Notes: a model not told the origin generated them from the letters alone. Counted from the stretch's first letter, positions 38,406-50,311 are shown. The stretch: DNA of 64,000 nucleotides from Raphanus sativus (GCF_000801105.2 NC_079515.1:4588001-4652000), one strand, 5' to 3'. Numbers and translations are program-made.

Positions 38406-39949
38406 ATGGCTTCATCTGATCAAACGGCGAAGATAATCGATGGGAAGGCGATTGCTCAAACCATCCGATCAGAGATCGCCGAGGAAGTTCGCGATCTATC
38501 TGAGAAACACGGCAAGGTAAGAGATCACCCTAATCGTCAGTTTAGTTTCATTGTTTTAGGCACTGTTTAGGATCCAAAAGAAACGATTTTACTTTTTTTA
38601 CTACTGCTCTATAGAATCAGTAGTGTCTTAATGTTGAGATGTGTCTTTTTTGTCAGTATAACACTCTCTCCTCTTCCTGACCGAACCGTGATTGAATCAA
38701 AATAAGATGATTGAAATATTATAACTTTTACTTAAAAGTTAGTTTTAGTTATTCAATGTAGCGTTTAGGCAGGCAGCTATAGTCACATCTCTCAAATTCT
38801 ATGGTTTGTTATTGTAACAAAAGGTTTAAAATTTGTTTGTTGCTATGCTTCAAACTGAGTCTGATATTTTTTTTACCTTGGAGCAGGTCCCAGGACTAGC
38901 GGTAGTTATAGTTGGGGCACGGAAAGATTCACAGACATATGTGACTATGAAGAGGAAAGCGTGTGCTGAGGTTGGGATCAAATCATTTGATGTGGACCTA
39001 CCAGAGGATGTTTCTGAAGCTGATCTTATAACCAAAGTTCATCTACTCAATTCAGATCCTGATGTTCATGGTTAACCTTTTATTTTTAAAAAATAAATAT
39101 TTGGTTTTTGTATAACTTCAGTTAACTATAAATGTACTTGGATTTTTGCAGGTATATTAGTTCAACTCCCATTGCCGAAACATATTAATGAGGAGAATGT
39201 TTTAAGTGCAATCAGCATTGATAAAGATGTAGATGGCTTCCATCCTCTGAATATTGGTAAGCTAGCCATGAAAGGCAGAGAACCCCTCTTCCTTCCATGC
39301 ACCCCTAAGGTACTACTTACTCCTGAAAGCTTCTGGTTTATCTTCAGTTGACAAGTGCCAAGAAAGCATCTGCGATTGATTAGTGAGGTTGTGGTGTTTT
39401 GTTTGTTTGTGTGCAGGGATGTTTGGAACTCTTAGTAAGAAGTGGCATAAAGATAAAAGGGCAACGAGCTGTTGTAGTAGGTCGGAGCAACATCGTTGGA
39501 TTGCCTGTTTCGCTTCTATTGCTCAAGGCTGATGCTACTGTTACCACCGTACATTCCCACACCAGAGATCCTGAGGCTATCATACGGGAAGCTGACATCG
39601 TTATTGCTGCAGCCGGACAAGCCTGCATGGTGAGTTTTTCACTTGGTCTTTGAGAAGATAATACAGTCTAGTTCTTCTTGTAAGATATAACACTTCACTC
39701 TTGGTCTTGCATTTTCAGATTAAGGGGGACTGGATTAAGCCAGGGGCTGCGGTGATCGATGTTGGAACCAATGCAGTGAGCGACCCGAGCAGGAAATCAG
39801 GATACCGGTTGGTTGGAGATGTGGATTACGCAGAGGCTTGTAAAGTTGCAGGGTTCGTAACTCCGGTCCCTGGTGGTGTAGGTCCAATGACCGTGGCAAT
39901 GCTGCTGAGGAACACCTTAGACGGCGCCAAGCGGGTCATTGGCCAGTAA
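38406..39949 (+). CDS. FOLD2: Methylenetetrahydrofolate dehydrogenase/cyclohydrolase (FolD type)
   Basis: Bifunctional one-carbon enzyme that interconverts 5,10-methylene-, methenyl- and 10-formyl-tetrahydrofolate with NADP. Five exons: 38406-38516, 38887-39070, 39152-39309, 39417-39629 and 39719-39949, giving 298 residues (about 299 in Arabidopsis). The catalytic segment is [12 protein letters not shown] with the essential lysine in YxxxK; the QLPLP signature ([10 protein letters not shown]) follows, then the Rossmann motif [14 protein letters not shown] and the C-terminal [15 protein letters not shown]. The absence of a transit peptide (start [14 protein letters not shown]) points to the cytosolic form. 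It is divergent from RBR1. Confidence 0.95.
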
Positions 39950-41010
39950 GATATCTATCCTACTGTATGTTATAAATGAATCTCAAGTTTATCCATTATA
40001 TAATTAAGCTCTCCCTTTCATAACACAATTATTCCTCTAAAATAAATTGAAGTTTGCCTGTCCTTTGATTGTTTGTTTTCCCGCCAATTTGTACACAACA
40101 TGAGGCTTAGCATCATTTTAATAAATTAAAAAAAAAGCTTATGTACAAGAAGCCATTAGCATGAACCTGAACTCGCAATGTCTCAGCGTAATTTGTCCCT
40201 CTAAGCTCTCCTAGTAAGTTCAGCTTCCATCCCTCATCCAACTACTTGAAGCACGTTGGATTGGGTGTTATCAACCTTGTAAGTCTTGGGCCTCAGCCCA
40301 TTAAGCCTTGTCCTACTCTTCGGAGTTGAAAGACGGCTAGATACCATTTCTTTCCAGCATATGCCCTTCGCCTGGATAATACCGACGTGCCATTCCGCCG
40401 CTCATCACATGCCACGTGTTAGTCTCTCCACAAACACTTCGCCACGTGCTAACTAGATATAAGTCGAGCAAAGACACGTTTCTATTAGCAGAAAATGACT
40501 AATTTCTCCTCTAACAACCACACTACTAGTCATTGCTTGAGAGGGTCATTTTCGGAGTGTTAAAAAGAAAGGAAAGCAGTGGAGTACACGTGGGCCAATG
40601 AGAAGAGAGGTTTAGATGGAGGAGAGATCTGAGCCACAAATCTCGTCCATGAATTCTGAGCCACTAAAACAAGATCTATCTCACGCTCTCTACCTCACGC
40701 GCTTGTTTGATTGCTGCTCGTCTTACCTCCTCGGAAGTTGAAACAATTACAGAAACAGAACACATTGGTCTCCTCTCTCCTTTCTCTTTGGTCGTTTTTT
40801 ACTTACAGGTGAAGACACTCGAATCTGAAGCTTCTCTCTTCTCTCTAAATCTGAGTTTCTGGTTTGTCTCTGATCAAAAAGTCTCTCATCGGTTCATTGA
40901 AAGTGAGTTCCTTTCTCTGTCCGTTTTTACTCGATGTTTCAGGTTTATTCTCTCGTAAGTTTCTGAAAGTAGTTAGCTTTTGTTTGTTATTATGACAGAT
41001 CTATCCGATC
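39950..41010. promoter_or_regulatory. FOLD2 3' flank and LNK3 promoter/leader
   Basis: Gene-free interval. It holds three exact G-boxes CACGTG (40413-40418, 40443-40448 and 40587-40592), bound by bZIP and PIF/bHLH factors. The LNK3 5' leader (about 40690-41010) is likely interrupted by one intron. No evening element (AAAATATCT) was seen. The Arabidopsis neighbours AT3G12300/12310 are absent. Confidence 0.6.
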
Positions 41011-42269
41011 ATGGATTGTTGTTATACGGGAATGAAGTTTGAAGAGCTTCTTGTACCTAATTATCAAGAGTCGTCGTCTAATGGTATGTGGGGTGGGTGG
41101 AGCATGAACTCCCCTGAAGCTGCAGAGAAGTGTTTCGATTACGATGGTGAAGGATCGTTGTATAGTCAGATGGGTATGAGGACGAGTGGGGCTTCTACAC
41201 TTGATGATTTCGAAGGAATCGAACATATGGATGATATTTTCTTGTAAAGCCTCTTTCTTTCTTTCTTTGATCATCATCATCACTAAACAAGTGTCTGCTG
41301 CATATGCTTATGTTTTTTATGTGTCTCTTTGTGTTTCCGGTTTTACTGAAGAAGTTCAATTTTGGAGGATGTTCCAGGGGATGATGGAGATGTACAACGT
41401 GCGCTCAATAGCAATAACTGTGTTGGGTCTTCTTCCTCTATGTACGGTGGCAGGGATGTTCACATGTTCCATTGTCATGACATGCCTCTAAAGGTAAGAG
41501 ATTTGTCGCCAAAAGTTGACTTTTCTTACATTATATTTCAACTGTTATTTAATTTGAAGCTGGTCTATGCTCTGGTTTCTTTGTACTTTTAGAGATTCTG
41601 ATGTTATTAAAACCTAAGATTGCTATATTTTGTTTTTTCTCTGCTTTTAAAAGGAGGAAGCTCCATTTACAATCTCGGACCTGTCTACTGAAGAGAACAT
41701 GTTTGATTCACAGTATGGTGATGAACTGTCTTCTGAAGAACTCGTGTTACAGGATCTGCAGAGAGCTTCTGAAAAGGTGAGTTGTCGCTTACAATGGATC
41801 TGATTTGTTGAAACTTTGGATTTGGTCTTTAGGAAAAATTAACCAAGTGTTTGTTTTTTAACTCTCTCTTTCTAGTTAACTGATGAGACAAGAAAGTGTT
41901 TCCGGGATACGTTTTACCGGCTGGCAAGAAACTCACAAGAGAAGTTTGATTCAGTCAACACTAACTCAGAAGAGTTCTATATGCAAGCATCCAGATATGG
42001 TTATGGTGGTGATAATACCAGGTATACATCAGGTCTTCTTTTCTTCTTTTTTTTTTTTCAAAACCACACATGAAATGAGATAATATCTGTGTTTTTTCAC
42101 AGGAATTAGAAACTGATCAGAGTGACAGTTATTTGATTGCAGGATGAGTAGAGAAGAAGAAGAGATTGAATCTGAAACAAACTCAATCGATAGAGCCATC
42201 GCAAACCTCACATTCAACAAGATGGAATCCAACATAAGCAACTTTCCTCTATCAGAAAGAGTACAGTAA
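41011..42269 (+). CDS. LNK3: Night light-inducible and clock-regulated protein, LNK3-like
   Basis: Small LNK family member that works with RVE transcription factors in clock output. Five exons: 41011-41243, 41352-41493, 41654-41776, 41876-42021 and 42143-42269, giving 256 residues. It begins MDCCYTGMKFEELLVP and has the conserved LNK block LTDETRKCFRDTFYRLARNS (about 168-187) and a second, C-terminal block EETNSIDRAIANLTFNKME. Exon 1 ends inside the leucine codon of MDDIFL; without splicing a stop follows immediately. No DNA-binding domain is present, as expected for a co-regulator. Three G-boxes upstream agree with light/clock control. Confidence 0.85.
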
Positions 42270-43281
42270 GCTTATGTTTGCTGGATCATCAAAGATCAAC
42301 CGTTCTCGTCTCTTCAGCTCTCCTCCTATATTGGAATCTTGTGTTTCCTCATGTGTATATATATATGTGTGTGTATATTGCAAACAGTCAGTTTTGATAA
42401 GGATCTGGTTCTTTTTAACTTTCCTGCAGTAAGTTTCTTTGGTTTTACCTTAGTAGTGTGTGACAACAATGCTTAATGGCTTAAGACTTGATATGAAAAA
42501 GAGTACATGTTTCAATAATTTGGAAGCATTTGTTCAACTATTACCAGTATGAACTCCGAAAAAACATGAACTTGTTGCTTGACTTTAACTGAGTAATCCA
42601 GAGAGTTAGCTCTGTTACCTGTAAGATTCCAGCAAATCCAAGAAAAAGAAAAAGAAAAAGAAACACTGAAGAAAGGAGCCGATGAATGTTTCCACACAAA
42701 CGATTTGAAAGGTTTAAAAAGAAAAGAAGCAATGAGCATCGGCTGATTTTTACTGCCTTCCACTTCATAAACAAGCTACTACTCATTCTTAGGCACATAA
42801 ATTCTCAATCCCTCTTCTGAGTACATGTGTTAATCTTATCATCATCACGTCCTATGCAAGAAAAAACAATGTGATTGGTTTCAAAGTCGTCGATGTGTTA
42901 ACATCAGAGACTGAAGAAAGTCTGTAAATTTTTGTAGTATTCTCTTCCCAAGACACGCCAACCAAAAACATATGTTTAGTTAATTATCACATTTGGTAGT
43001 TGACCTGATCTCTTTTGTAGCCGACAACTTTGAATATGAAATCATCTTTCAATCTAGCCTTAGGAGGTTGCATCCATCTCATCAACAAGAACAGAAACAA
43101 GAAGAAGAAGAACAAACTCACACTCCAAAGTGAGATCCTTTAAATATATTTGTATCCACAATCTTGAAATTATGCAAGTATAAATTACATTACATTACTT
43201 CAAACGTTACAAAAGCATACACCTTTCAATCCACAAAAGAAAGCATTTCACATCCGATGATGCACTATCTCAAGACCTTTA
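42270..43281. other. Convergent 3' interval between LNK3 and the LHC-like gene
   Basis: 3' UTR of LNK3 (to about 42500, with a TATATATGTGTGTGT run near 42356-42376) and of the LHC-like gene on the other strand (from about 43150). No further gene is supported. A-rich and pyrimidine tracts at 42630-42680 are low complexity. Confidence 0.5.
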
Positions 43282-43836
43282 TTAATCCTTAGGCCAAACA
43301 CTAACCTTCTCCTTCTCAATCTTAACAAACATAGCAGAAACAGCCGCCAAGAAATAGATCTGAAGCCACACCACAGACGGCGTGTGGTAATTCAACACGC
43401 TCTTCCCCGTCGCCAGCTCCACCAGAAGCAACGCCGCGAGCCCTAGCCCCGCCATCCTCCCGTTAAGCCGCTCCGTGTAAGGGCTAAACCCCAACTCCAC
43501 CTTCAACCCGCCCGAGACCGGCTCCTTCAGACTCACCGGCGGCAAGTAAAGTCCCGAGCTTTTCGAACCGGCTGATGATGAGGACGACGAGGACCCTTTC
43601 TTCGATTTCCTCACCTCTGCTTTCTTCCCCGTCCCGCTTCGGTACCTGAGCCGGATGTTCGAGAGACGGGACTCGAACTCCTCGGAGGAGGAGGAGTCTT
43701 CGGTTGGGGTTGAGTCGGGTTGAGTCTCTTCCGTTGATTCGACGTCGGTGGCGCGGACGACGGTGAAGAGCTTTCTGGTTGGGAGAAAGGGTTGAGATGG
43801 GAAAGGGGTCGTGATGCGTAGAGGTGTTATCGCCAT
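43282..43836 (-). CDS. Plastid LHC-like (one-helix type) membrane protein, AT3G12345-like
   Basis: 184-residue single-exon gene. The first ~30 residues are rich in S, T, P and basic residues with few acids (MAITPLRITTPFPSQPFLP), a likely chloroplast transit peptide. Residues 33-95 are acidic then serine-rich low complexity. The C-terminal 65 residues hold FSPYTERLNGRMAGLGLAAL, which resembles the chlorophyll-binding helix motif ExxNGRxAMxG of LHC/ELIP/one-helix proteins, followed by LLVELATGKSVLNYHTP. A second hydrophobic stretch (WLQIYFLAAVSAMFV) follows. The E and N/R of the chlorophyll site are present, so pigment binding is possible. I am sure of a thylakoid-type signature, less of function. 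Confidence 0.78.
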   Translation of the reverse strand: MAITPLRITTPFPSQPFLPTRKLFTVVRATDVESTEETQPDSTPTEDSSSSEEFESRLSNIRLRYRSGTGKKAEVRKSKKGSSSSSSSAGSKSSGLYLPPVSLKEPVSGGLKVELGFSPYTERLNGRMAGLGLAALLLVELATGKSVLNYHTPSVVWLQIYFLAAVSAMFVKIEKEKVSVWPKD

Positions 43837-44102
43837 TTTTGCAGAGCTTCGTGTCTCCTCCTTCTATCTCTCACTCACTCTCCTCCTTTGCCTTTTCGGA
43901 TAAGGAATTTTTTTTATTGTATTTTCATTATTTTATTTTATTTTTATTATAAGTGCCTACATTTTTTATTGAGTGGTACTCATTTTCCTTGGAAAGTTTA
44001 ATAGGTTACTAGTGAACATCCACTTAATTACCTCTAAAGCAAAGCAAAATACTATATTTATTTCAATCGTTACAGTCTGTAACTTACTTAAAGAAATATT
44101 AT

Positions 44103-44210
44103 ACCATCAACAGATTCAAAAGCCAAGTTTAAATTAATCATCAAAGCTATTACAAGACCATCAACAGATTCAAAAGCCAAGTTTAAACTAATCATCAAAG
44201 CTATAACAAC
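44103..44210. repeat. Tandem duplication, 54-bp unit
   Basis: Two adjacent copies (44103-44156 and 44157-44210), starting ACCATCAACAGATTC, with only a few differences. Confidence 0.85.
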
Positions 44211-44394
44211 AATCGCAGAATTCAACCTGTAGGGAGTGACTTTATCAGTGGCCTACTAGGAAGAGCATCTTCAACTAACTGATATTATTTCTATTATTTT
44301 CAAAAGATATACTCTAATCCACCTTTACTTTTTAGTCTAAACTAAAAAGTATTATTTTCTCTAATTTAAAGAAAACAATAAAATGTTATTTTAT

Positions 44395-44905
44395 TAATAA
44401 AATGTTATTTTATTTGTATGTATTAGAGTATATATTTTAATTAGGATTGTTGCCTATTGGATTATTTGATTTTAGGAAAAATATAGAAATACAATGGTGC
44501 TAATTGGAAAAATGAAAGTCTACTAGCTAAGAGTGATAAGACACTTATTATATGTACAACAGTACAAGACACAAGTTGGAGTTGCCAAAAAAAATGTACA
44601 AGATGGAAATAAGTTTTTTTAAAAGAAAATAATAGCATTTTCTATTTTTAAAATGTTACTTATTTCCATGTATTAGAGTAAATATTATAATATGTACTAT
44701 TGCCTATTGGATTCTTTTATTTTAGGAAAATAGAAATACAATGGAGGTAACTGAAAAATTGAATTTTAGCAACAAAAAAAAAAACTGAAAATGAAAGTCT
44801 AGTAGAGAACTAGTTAAGAGTGATTATGACAATTATTATATGCATACAAGACACAAGTTGGAGTTGCCAAACAAATGTACAAGTTGGAATTAAGTTTTTA
44901 TTTTT
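44395..44905. repeat. Diverged direct duplication of about 230 bp
   Basis: About 44395-44616 and 44650-44905 share long blocks in the same order: TATTAGAGTA, TTGCCTATTGGATT, TTTTAGGAAAA, AGAAATACAATGG, AATGAAAGTCTA, AAGAGTGAT, CAAGACACAAGTTGG, AGTTGCCAAA and ATGTACAAG. Both are noncoding. It may be a duplicated fragment of a transposon. Confidence 0.75.
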
Positions 44906-45216
44906 TTGAAAAAGCTTTGTATGTCCTACAACAAAGTACGTGGAAAGTTTTGCGAACCCATAACTTTAAAAGGGCAAGTTCATAAAATATATTAAGCTTG
45001 AGACTAATTTAATAAAATAAAGTAGAAAAGAAGCAAATATTCTAGTGGATTTGACCACATGGACATGAGTCTTCCTTTTCCATCTAACCTTCTTCTCACT
45101 TTCCCATCTCCTCCTTCTCTCTCTCTATCTTTCCCCAATTACATCTCAAACAAAACAAACACAGCAAACACATCTTTCTTTCTTTCTTCCATCTCTTGTA
45201 GCTTCGAGCTTCACTC

Positions 45217-47940
45217 ATGGCTGCCTCATCCGTTCTAGATGGTAACACAAAACACGCATCTCTCTCAACGTTTCATCAGTCTTTTTCCATACGATCTAGA
45301 ATCTTGATCTATCGAAAAAAAGATATCTACTTTATTTTTGTGTTGAGCTGGAAACTTAGTTTTAAGGCAGCCCTGAAATATTATTCTCTTCGCAAGTTTG
45401 GCAGTTGATTGATTACTTGCGTGATTGTCGGAAAAAGAATAATTCAACCGTTTTTCAGACAAGCTGATTTCCATGGTCCCGAGTCTTGTCTGTTGATTAC
45501 CGAACCAGGCACATGCTTCTTCTTCACTTATGAACTCTCTATTATTTTATTTAAATCCAAATTGATTGACGTGAATGATTAAATCTCTGTCACATAGACG
45601 CGTGTGTGTATATATATATATATTCAAGATCTACTAAGGTCGTTGAACTGAAGTTTTTTGAATTCTTCAGGAGACATAGATATGGAGAAAGGAGGAATGA
45701 TTCTACAGCCAAGCGACTCTCAAAACGATCCTTCGCCAACACCTTCACCCTCCGCAACAGCGACCGCGCCAGCTTTGGTTCTGTCCAACTCGGGCAAAAG
45801 AATGGATCAAGCCGGGAAGAAGAAGTACGTGAAGCAAGTCACGGGTCGTCACAACGACACCGAGCTTCACCTAGCTGCTCAGCGCGGCGATCTAGCTGCT
45901 GTGCAGCAGATTCTCAAGGACATTAACTCTCAGATGGAAGGGACGCTGAGCGGGGAAGAGTTTGACGCTGAGGTGGCGGAGATTAGGGCTTCGATTGTGA
46001 ACGAGGTGAATGAGTTAGGTGAGACCGCGCTCTTCACTGCTGCTGATAAAGGTCATCTTGATGTTGTCAGAGAGCTGTTGAAGTATTCGAGTAGAGAGAG
46101 TATTGCTAAGAAGAACCGCTCTGGTTATGATCCTCTTCATATTGCTGCTATTCAAGGCCATCATGGTAATGCTCCTTTCACCTCTTTGATAGGCTATTAA
46201 TTAGGCCTGCGAGTTCGGATAATTTAGTTCGACTAAAATCTCGCGGTTGAATTGAACCGTAGTTTGGTTTTTGAATTTTTTTCTAAAATTAAACTAAGTT
46301 TTTGGTTTCGATTATGTTTCGATTAAAATTTTGGGTAAATTCGGTTAGTTTGTTCAAAATTTTGATTAATTCGGTTAGTTCAGTTCAAAATTTTAGATAA
46401 TTTCGGGTAGCTAAGTTACTTGGGTTCGGAATATTGGTTAGTTCGGTTAGTCGGTTTGACATTTGGTTAACAGTTTTTAAAAATGAACTAACCAATTATC
46501 GAACCGAAAACCGAAGTTTTCTTATAAACCTTCAGAATCAAACCAAACTAACCCAAATTTTGGTTCGGTTCGGTTGAAAATCCTTATGAATATGTGAATA
46601 TTAAAAATGGTTGTTTCTTGCAGCTATTGTTGAGGTCTTGCTAGATCATGATGCGACGCTAAGCCATACATTTGGACCATCGAATGCAACTCCGCTTGTG
46701 TCTGCAGCTATGAGAGGCCATACAGAAGTTGTGAACCAGCTCTTATCCAAGGCTGGGAATCTGCTGGAGATTTCTCGGTCTAACCATAAGAATGCGCTGC
46801 ATCTAGCTGCAAGACAAGGGCACGTAGACGTCATCAAAGCTCTGCTCGCCAAGGATTCTCAGCTGGCGAGACGTGTCGACAAGAAGGGACAAACTGCTCT
46901 TCACATGGCTGTAAAAGGACAGAGCTCCGAAGTGGTGAAACTGCTCCTCGATGCAGATCCCGCCATTGTTATGCTCCCTGACAAGTCTTGTAACACGGCG
47001 TTACATGTTGCCACCAGGAAGAAACGAGCAGAGGTAAGGGTTTGAGTTTTCGTTTTTGGTATATCTTTTTAATTGTGGTTGTTCACACATGTTGGCATGT
47101 TGTTTGCAGATTGTGGAGCTGTTGTTGTCACTGCCTGATACAAACGCCAATGCTTTAACCCGAGAACGCAAGACAGCACTCGACATTGCAGAAGGGCTTC
47201 CACTCTCGGAAGAATCTTCGTACATACAAGAATGTCTTGCTCGCCGTGGCGCTCTTAGAGCGAACGAGCTTAACCAGCCGAGAGACGAGCTGAGAAGCAC
47301 CGTCACGCAGATCAAGAACGATGTTCATATCCAGCTCGAACAGACCAAAAGGACGAACAAGAACGTGCACAACATCTCCAAAGAACTCAGGAAACTACAC
47401 AGAGAAGGGATCAACAACGCGACCAACTCGGTGACCGTCGTGGCCGTGCTGTTCGCGACCGTAGCTTTCGCCGCTATATTCACGGTGCCTGGAGGAGACA
47501 ACAACGATGGATCAGCGGTGGTGGTGGGGCGAGCTTCGTTCAAGATCTTCTTCATCTTCAACGCGATAGCCTTGTTCACTTCTCTGGCGGTCGTGGTGGT
47601 CCAGATCACGTTGGTGAGGGGAGAGACGAAAGCTGAGAAGAGGGTGGTGGAAGTGATCAACAAACTGATGTGGCTGGCGTCCATGTGTACGTCTGTAGCG
47701 TTTCTTGCATCGTCGTACATAGTGGTAGGGCGTAAGAACGAGTGGGCGGCTGAGCTTGTGACGGTTGTAGGTGGTGTGATAATGGCTGGTGTTCTTGGAA
47801 CCATGACTTACTACGTGGTGAAGTCGAAGAGGACGAGGTCGATGAGGAAGAAGGTTAAGAGTGCGCGCAGGAGCGGTTCCAACTCGTGGCATCATTCGGA
47901 TTACTCCAACTCGGAAGTTGATCCAATTTTTGCAATCTAA
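45217..47940 (+). CDS. ITN1: Ankyrin-repeat membrane protein ITN1
   Basis: Plasma-membrane ankyrin protein; Arabidopsis ITN1 loss gives salt tolerance through altered ABA and ROS signalling. Four exons: 45217-45241 (25 bp), 45671-46165, 46624-47033 and 47110-47940, giving 586 residues (Arabidopsis about 590). The N-terminus is low complexity (P/S/T-rich), then about seven ankyrin repeats (from TELHLAAQRGDLAA to ALHVATRKKRAE), and a C-terminal PGG domain (residues ~410-530) with four membrane spans (SVTVVAVLFATVAFAAIF is the first). It ends in a basic cytosolic tail (KSKRTRSMRKKVK). The tiny first exon matches the Arabidopsis start MAASS. Intron 2 carries a GGTT-rich repeat. Confidence 0.95.
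46205..46585. repeat. TTCGGTT-rich foldback-like repeat in ITN1 intron 2
   Basis: Many copies of TTCGGTTAG/TTCGGTT on the + strand (46200-46470) are followed by complementary ACCGAA/AACCAAA motifs (46500-46560), so the RNA could fold back. The same motif occurs at about 49455-49530, 51270-51330 and 51860-52090, suggesting a dispersed repeat family. No target duplication was identified. Confidence 0.5.
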
Positions 47941-48863
47941 AGATGATGCAATGAAGATATAATAATCATGTAAATATATTTGGTTGAAGAGAGCTTTAGA
48001 CTTAGACGATTTTGTGTATCAAAAAGCCTGAACAATCAAGAGGCAAACACAATTTGTCACACAACGTTGTAAAACACTGCTCAAATCATTACTATTCCAA
48101 ATTTCAGTTAACAACTGTATTCAAGAAAGAGAGTAGTAGCCTCAGGGTGGATGTATGCACAAGTAATAGTTCGTTCTCTAGTTGGAAAATGATTTGTATT
48201 CTTGATGATTCCAATCATAAATGATATATTTGAACCAAGGTTAGGGAGCTGCGTACGTTCTCTACATAGCCACTACTATCTATCTAACTTAGATTGAAAA
48301 TGCTACAGTGTACTGCTTCCTCGTATGATCCGCAAAACCAAAAGAAAATGAAGCAAGGCTTTGGTTTAGAAGGACAATTCTCATTCCAACAAGTCACTAC
48401 TTGTTCACAAGTAGTAGCAAAACAACCGTTGAATAAGACTTTCTACACTAAGTATAAATCCCTAAGAACACACAGACAAAGTCTGGAAGTGAAAGCACTG
48501 TAACAAGTAGCTAGTAGTTTCAAGGTATCCACTCTGAACAATACATTTCAAGGAAGTAAAGTTGGTGATGCAATGGTTCTAGTTCTAGAATAGTTTACCT
48601 GAAAGGCTAAAACATGTTAGGATTCAAAGGATCTCAAGTCTACATACACCAAGTATTGTTATTTAACCATTCAACCAGCAAATTCACTTCAAACAAACAG
48701 TACAAAACAAGAAATCTAAATCCAATTATAACAAAACCAAGAAACACTGGTCTGAAAAAGCCAAGTTCAAATTTTTATTTTGACAAAAATACTATCTTTG
48801 ATCCAGAAGAACAAACACAAAAGGATGATTCTTTTCAGCTCACTGATAAATTAGTGAACTCCT
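47941..48863. other. ITN1 3' flank, convergent with L10
   Basis: Gene-free stretch with the ITN1 3' UTR and the L10 3' UTR. Short open frames at 48012-48503 do not resemble any family. Confidence 0.5.
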
Positions 48864-49376
48864 CTACGCAGCAGCACTCTCAGTCTCCGACGCAGCAGGA
48901 GCCTCCAACGTATTGACGAGATCCAACCCGGGCCAATGCAAAGCACCAAACACCATCCCATACACATCAGCCTTAGACGGCATCGTTTCGATAACCTTAT
49001 AATCCTGAGGAGCGTACAGCTTCTCCTCGAACACGGCCCCGCCCAAGTTGTTGTCGAACAGCTTCTTCTCCTTCTGGAAACTCACGAACGTCTTCAGCGC
49101 CGCGGGGATGTCTTCGGTCTGGACGAAGATCCAGGCGTTCATGCCTTTCATACACGGCTTCAGGGACTCCCACTTGGTCCCTTCCAGGGCCTTGAAGACC
49201 AGCGTGTTCTTCGCCACGAGGAGCTTCGTGTTGCTGTTCTCCCGGAGGATCCCGCGGAGCTCTTGAAGTTGTTTGACGGTGAGGCCGTTGTAGTTGATCC
49301 CGGTGATGAAGTGGCAGTTCTGGAGGTTGAGCTTCGTCTTGCCTGCGACCAGGAGGGCTCTTCTGAGGCTGGACAT
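48864..49376 (-). CDS. Bacterial-type ribosomal protein L10 family (AT3G12370-like)
   Basis: 170-residue single-exon gene on the minus strand. The fold is bL10-like: FITGINYNGLTVKQLQELRG and NTKLLVAKNTLVFKALEGT correspond to the bacterial L10 N-terminal domain with the conserved KNTL segment, and a C-terminal helix would carry L7/L12. It is unlike the cytosolic P0 stalk protein, so it is probably an organellar ribosome protein, more likely mitochondrial, since no long transit peptide precedes the fold; targeting is inference. The end is alanine/glutamate-rich (PAASETESAAA). An AGGGTT element (about 49418) lies just upstream, as in many ribosomal protein genes. Confidence 0.85.
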   Translation of the reverse strand: MSSLRRALLVAGKTKLNLQNCHFITGINYNGLTVKQLQELRGILRENSNTKLLVAKNTLVFKALEGTKWESLKPCMKGMNAWIFVQTEDIPAALKTFVSFQKEKKLFDNNLGGAVFEEKLYAPQDYKVIETMPSKADVYGMVFGALHWPGLDLVNTLEAPAASETESAAA

Positions 49377-50010
49377 ATCGCTGAGAGATGATGATGATGC
49401 GCAAATGAGGGGAAAGCTAGGGTTCGGTTTGATTCGGAGAGAGGTTTTACACTTTGGTTTTTCGGTTTAGATTCGTCGGTTCGATTCGACCATTCTTTTA
49501 ATAAAAATCGTCGGTTCGATTCGTCGGTTTGATTCGATTCAGTTTGTTAATTTAAAAAAAAAAAATCAAATTCTCAGTCGAATTAACTGAACCAACCATT
49601 AATTTACTGAGCTAACCAAATTAATCAAAGATATTCAAATTTTAATTTTTAACTAAATTAAACTACAATCTAACCGAAAAATTTGTTAACCATACGATTG
49701 ACCTAGATCTTATTCTACTAAAACATAGTAAGTATTAGATGAAACTATAATTTTCCTAGGTGTTTTGTCCGTACATATGAGTATAATTTTTTTATAGATA
49801 TTTATTAATAAATGTAATATTAGTTTAAAAATCAAAAATTTAAGTTTAAATTAATATTAATATTCTTTTATGAATATTTTAATTTCTTAATTTTATTGAT
49901 TTAAAAATATTATTTTGGATAGAACATTATGCAAAGATTTCTTAGTAACCATGGAAATAAAATGCAAAATATCAAACATGAATAGAAAATATATGTGGCA
50001 AAAATAGTTA

Positions 50011-50311
50011 GAGAAAAAAAACAAAAATAACACTAAATCAATTTTTTGTCACAAAAATAGCATCACAAAGAAGAAAATGACCAAAATAAGTTTTATTGAT
50101 GGGTAAATATGCATTTATAACTCTTGGGTTAACTAATTTACGACTTAGGGTTTAGAATTAAGGAGTGGGGTTTTAGTAATGTGTTCAAATATTTAAAAAT
50201 AAAAAATAATATTAAATTTTTCAAAATGAAAAAGTGCTATTTTGGTCATTTTATTTTTTGAATGCTATTTTTGTGACAAAACTTAAAAATTGCTATTTTA
50301 GAGATTTGCCC
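50011..50311. mobile_element. MULE-type MITE with 9-bp target duplication
   Basis: 301 bp, flanked by exact AAATAGTTA copies (50002-50010 and 50312-50320). The ends are long imperfect inverted repeats (about 90 bp); the best-conserved block is TTTTGTCACAAAAATAGCAT, found at about 50046-50065 and inverted near 50263-50282, followed by AAAATGACCAAAATA on both arms. No open frame. Nine-base duplications with long TIRs are diagnostic of Mutator-like elements. Confidence 0.82.

Larger units (their letters stand above)
43860..45216. other. Intergenic DNA upstream of ITN1 with local duplications
   Basis: AT-rich, gene-free. It contains a tandem 54-bp duplication (44103-44210) and a larger diverged duplication (44395-44905), each listed separately. 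The segment from about 45050 is CT-rich and likely the ITN1 promoter and 5' UTR. Confidence 0.6.

Noticed and set aside
47325..47895. Long antisense frames (127 and 159 codons) across ITN1 exon 4
   Set aside because: Shadows of the ITN1 coding strand; the + strand matches ITN1 throughout.
48936..49391. 151-codon + strand frame over the L10 gene
   Set aside because: Shadow of the minus-strand L10 family gene, which has clear family motifs.
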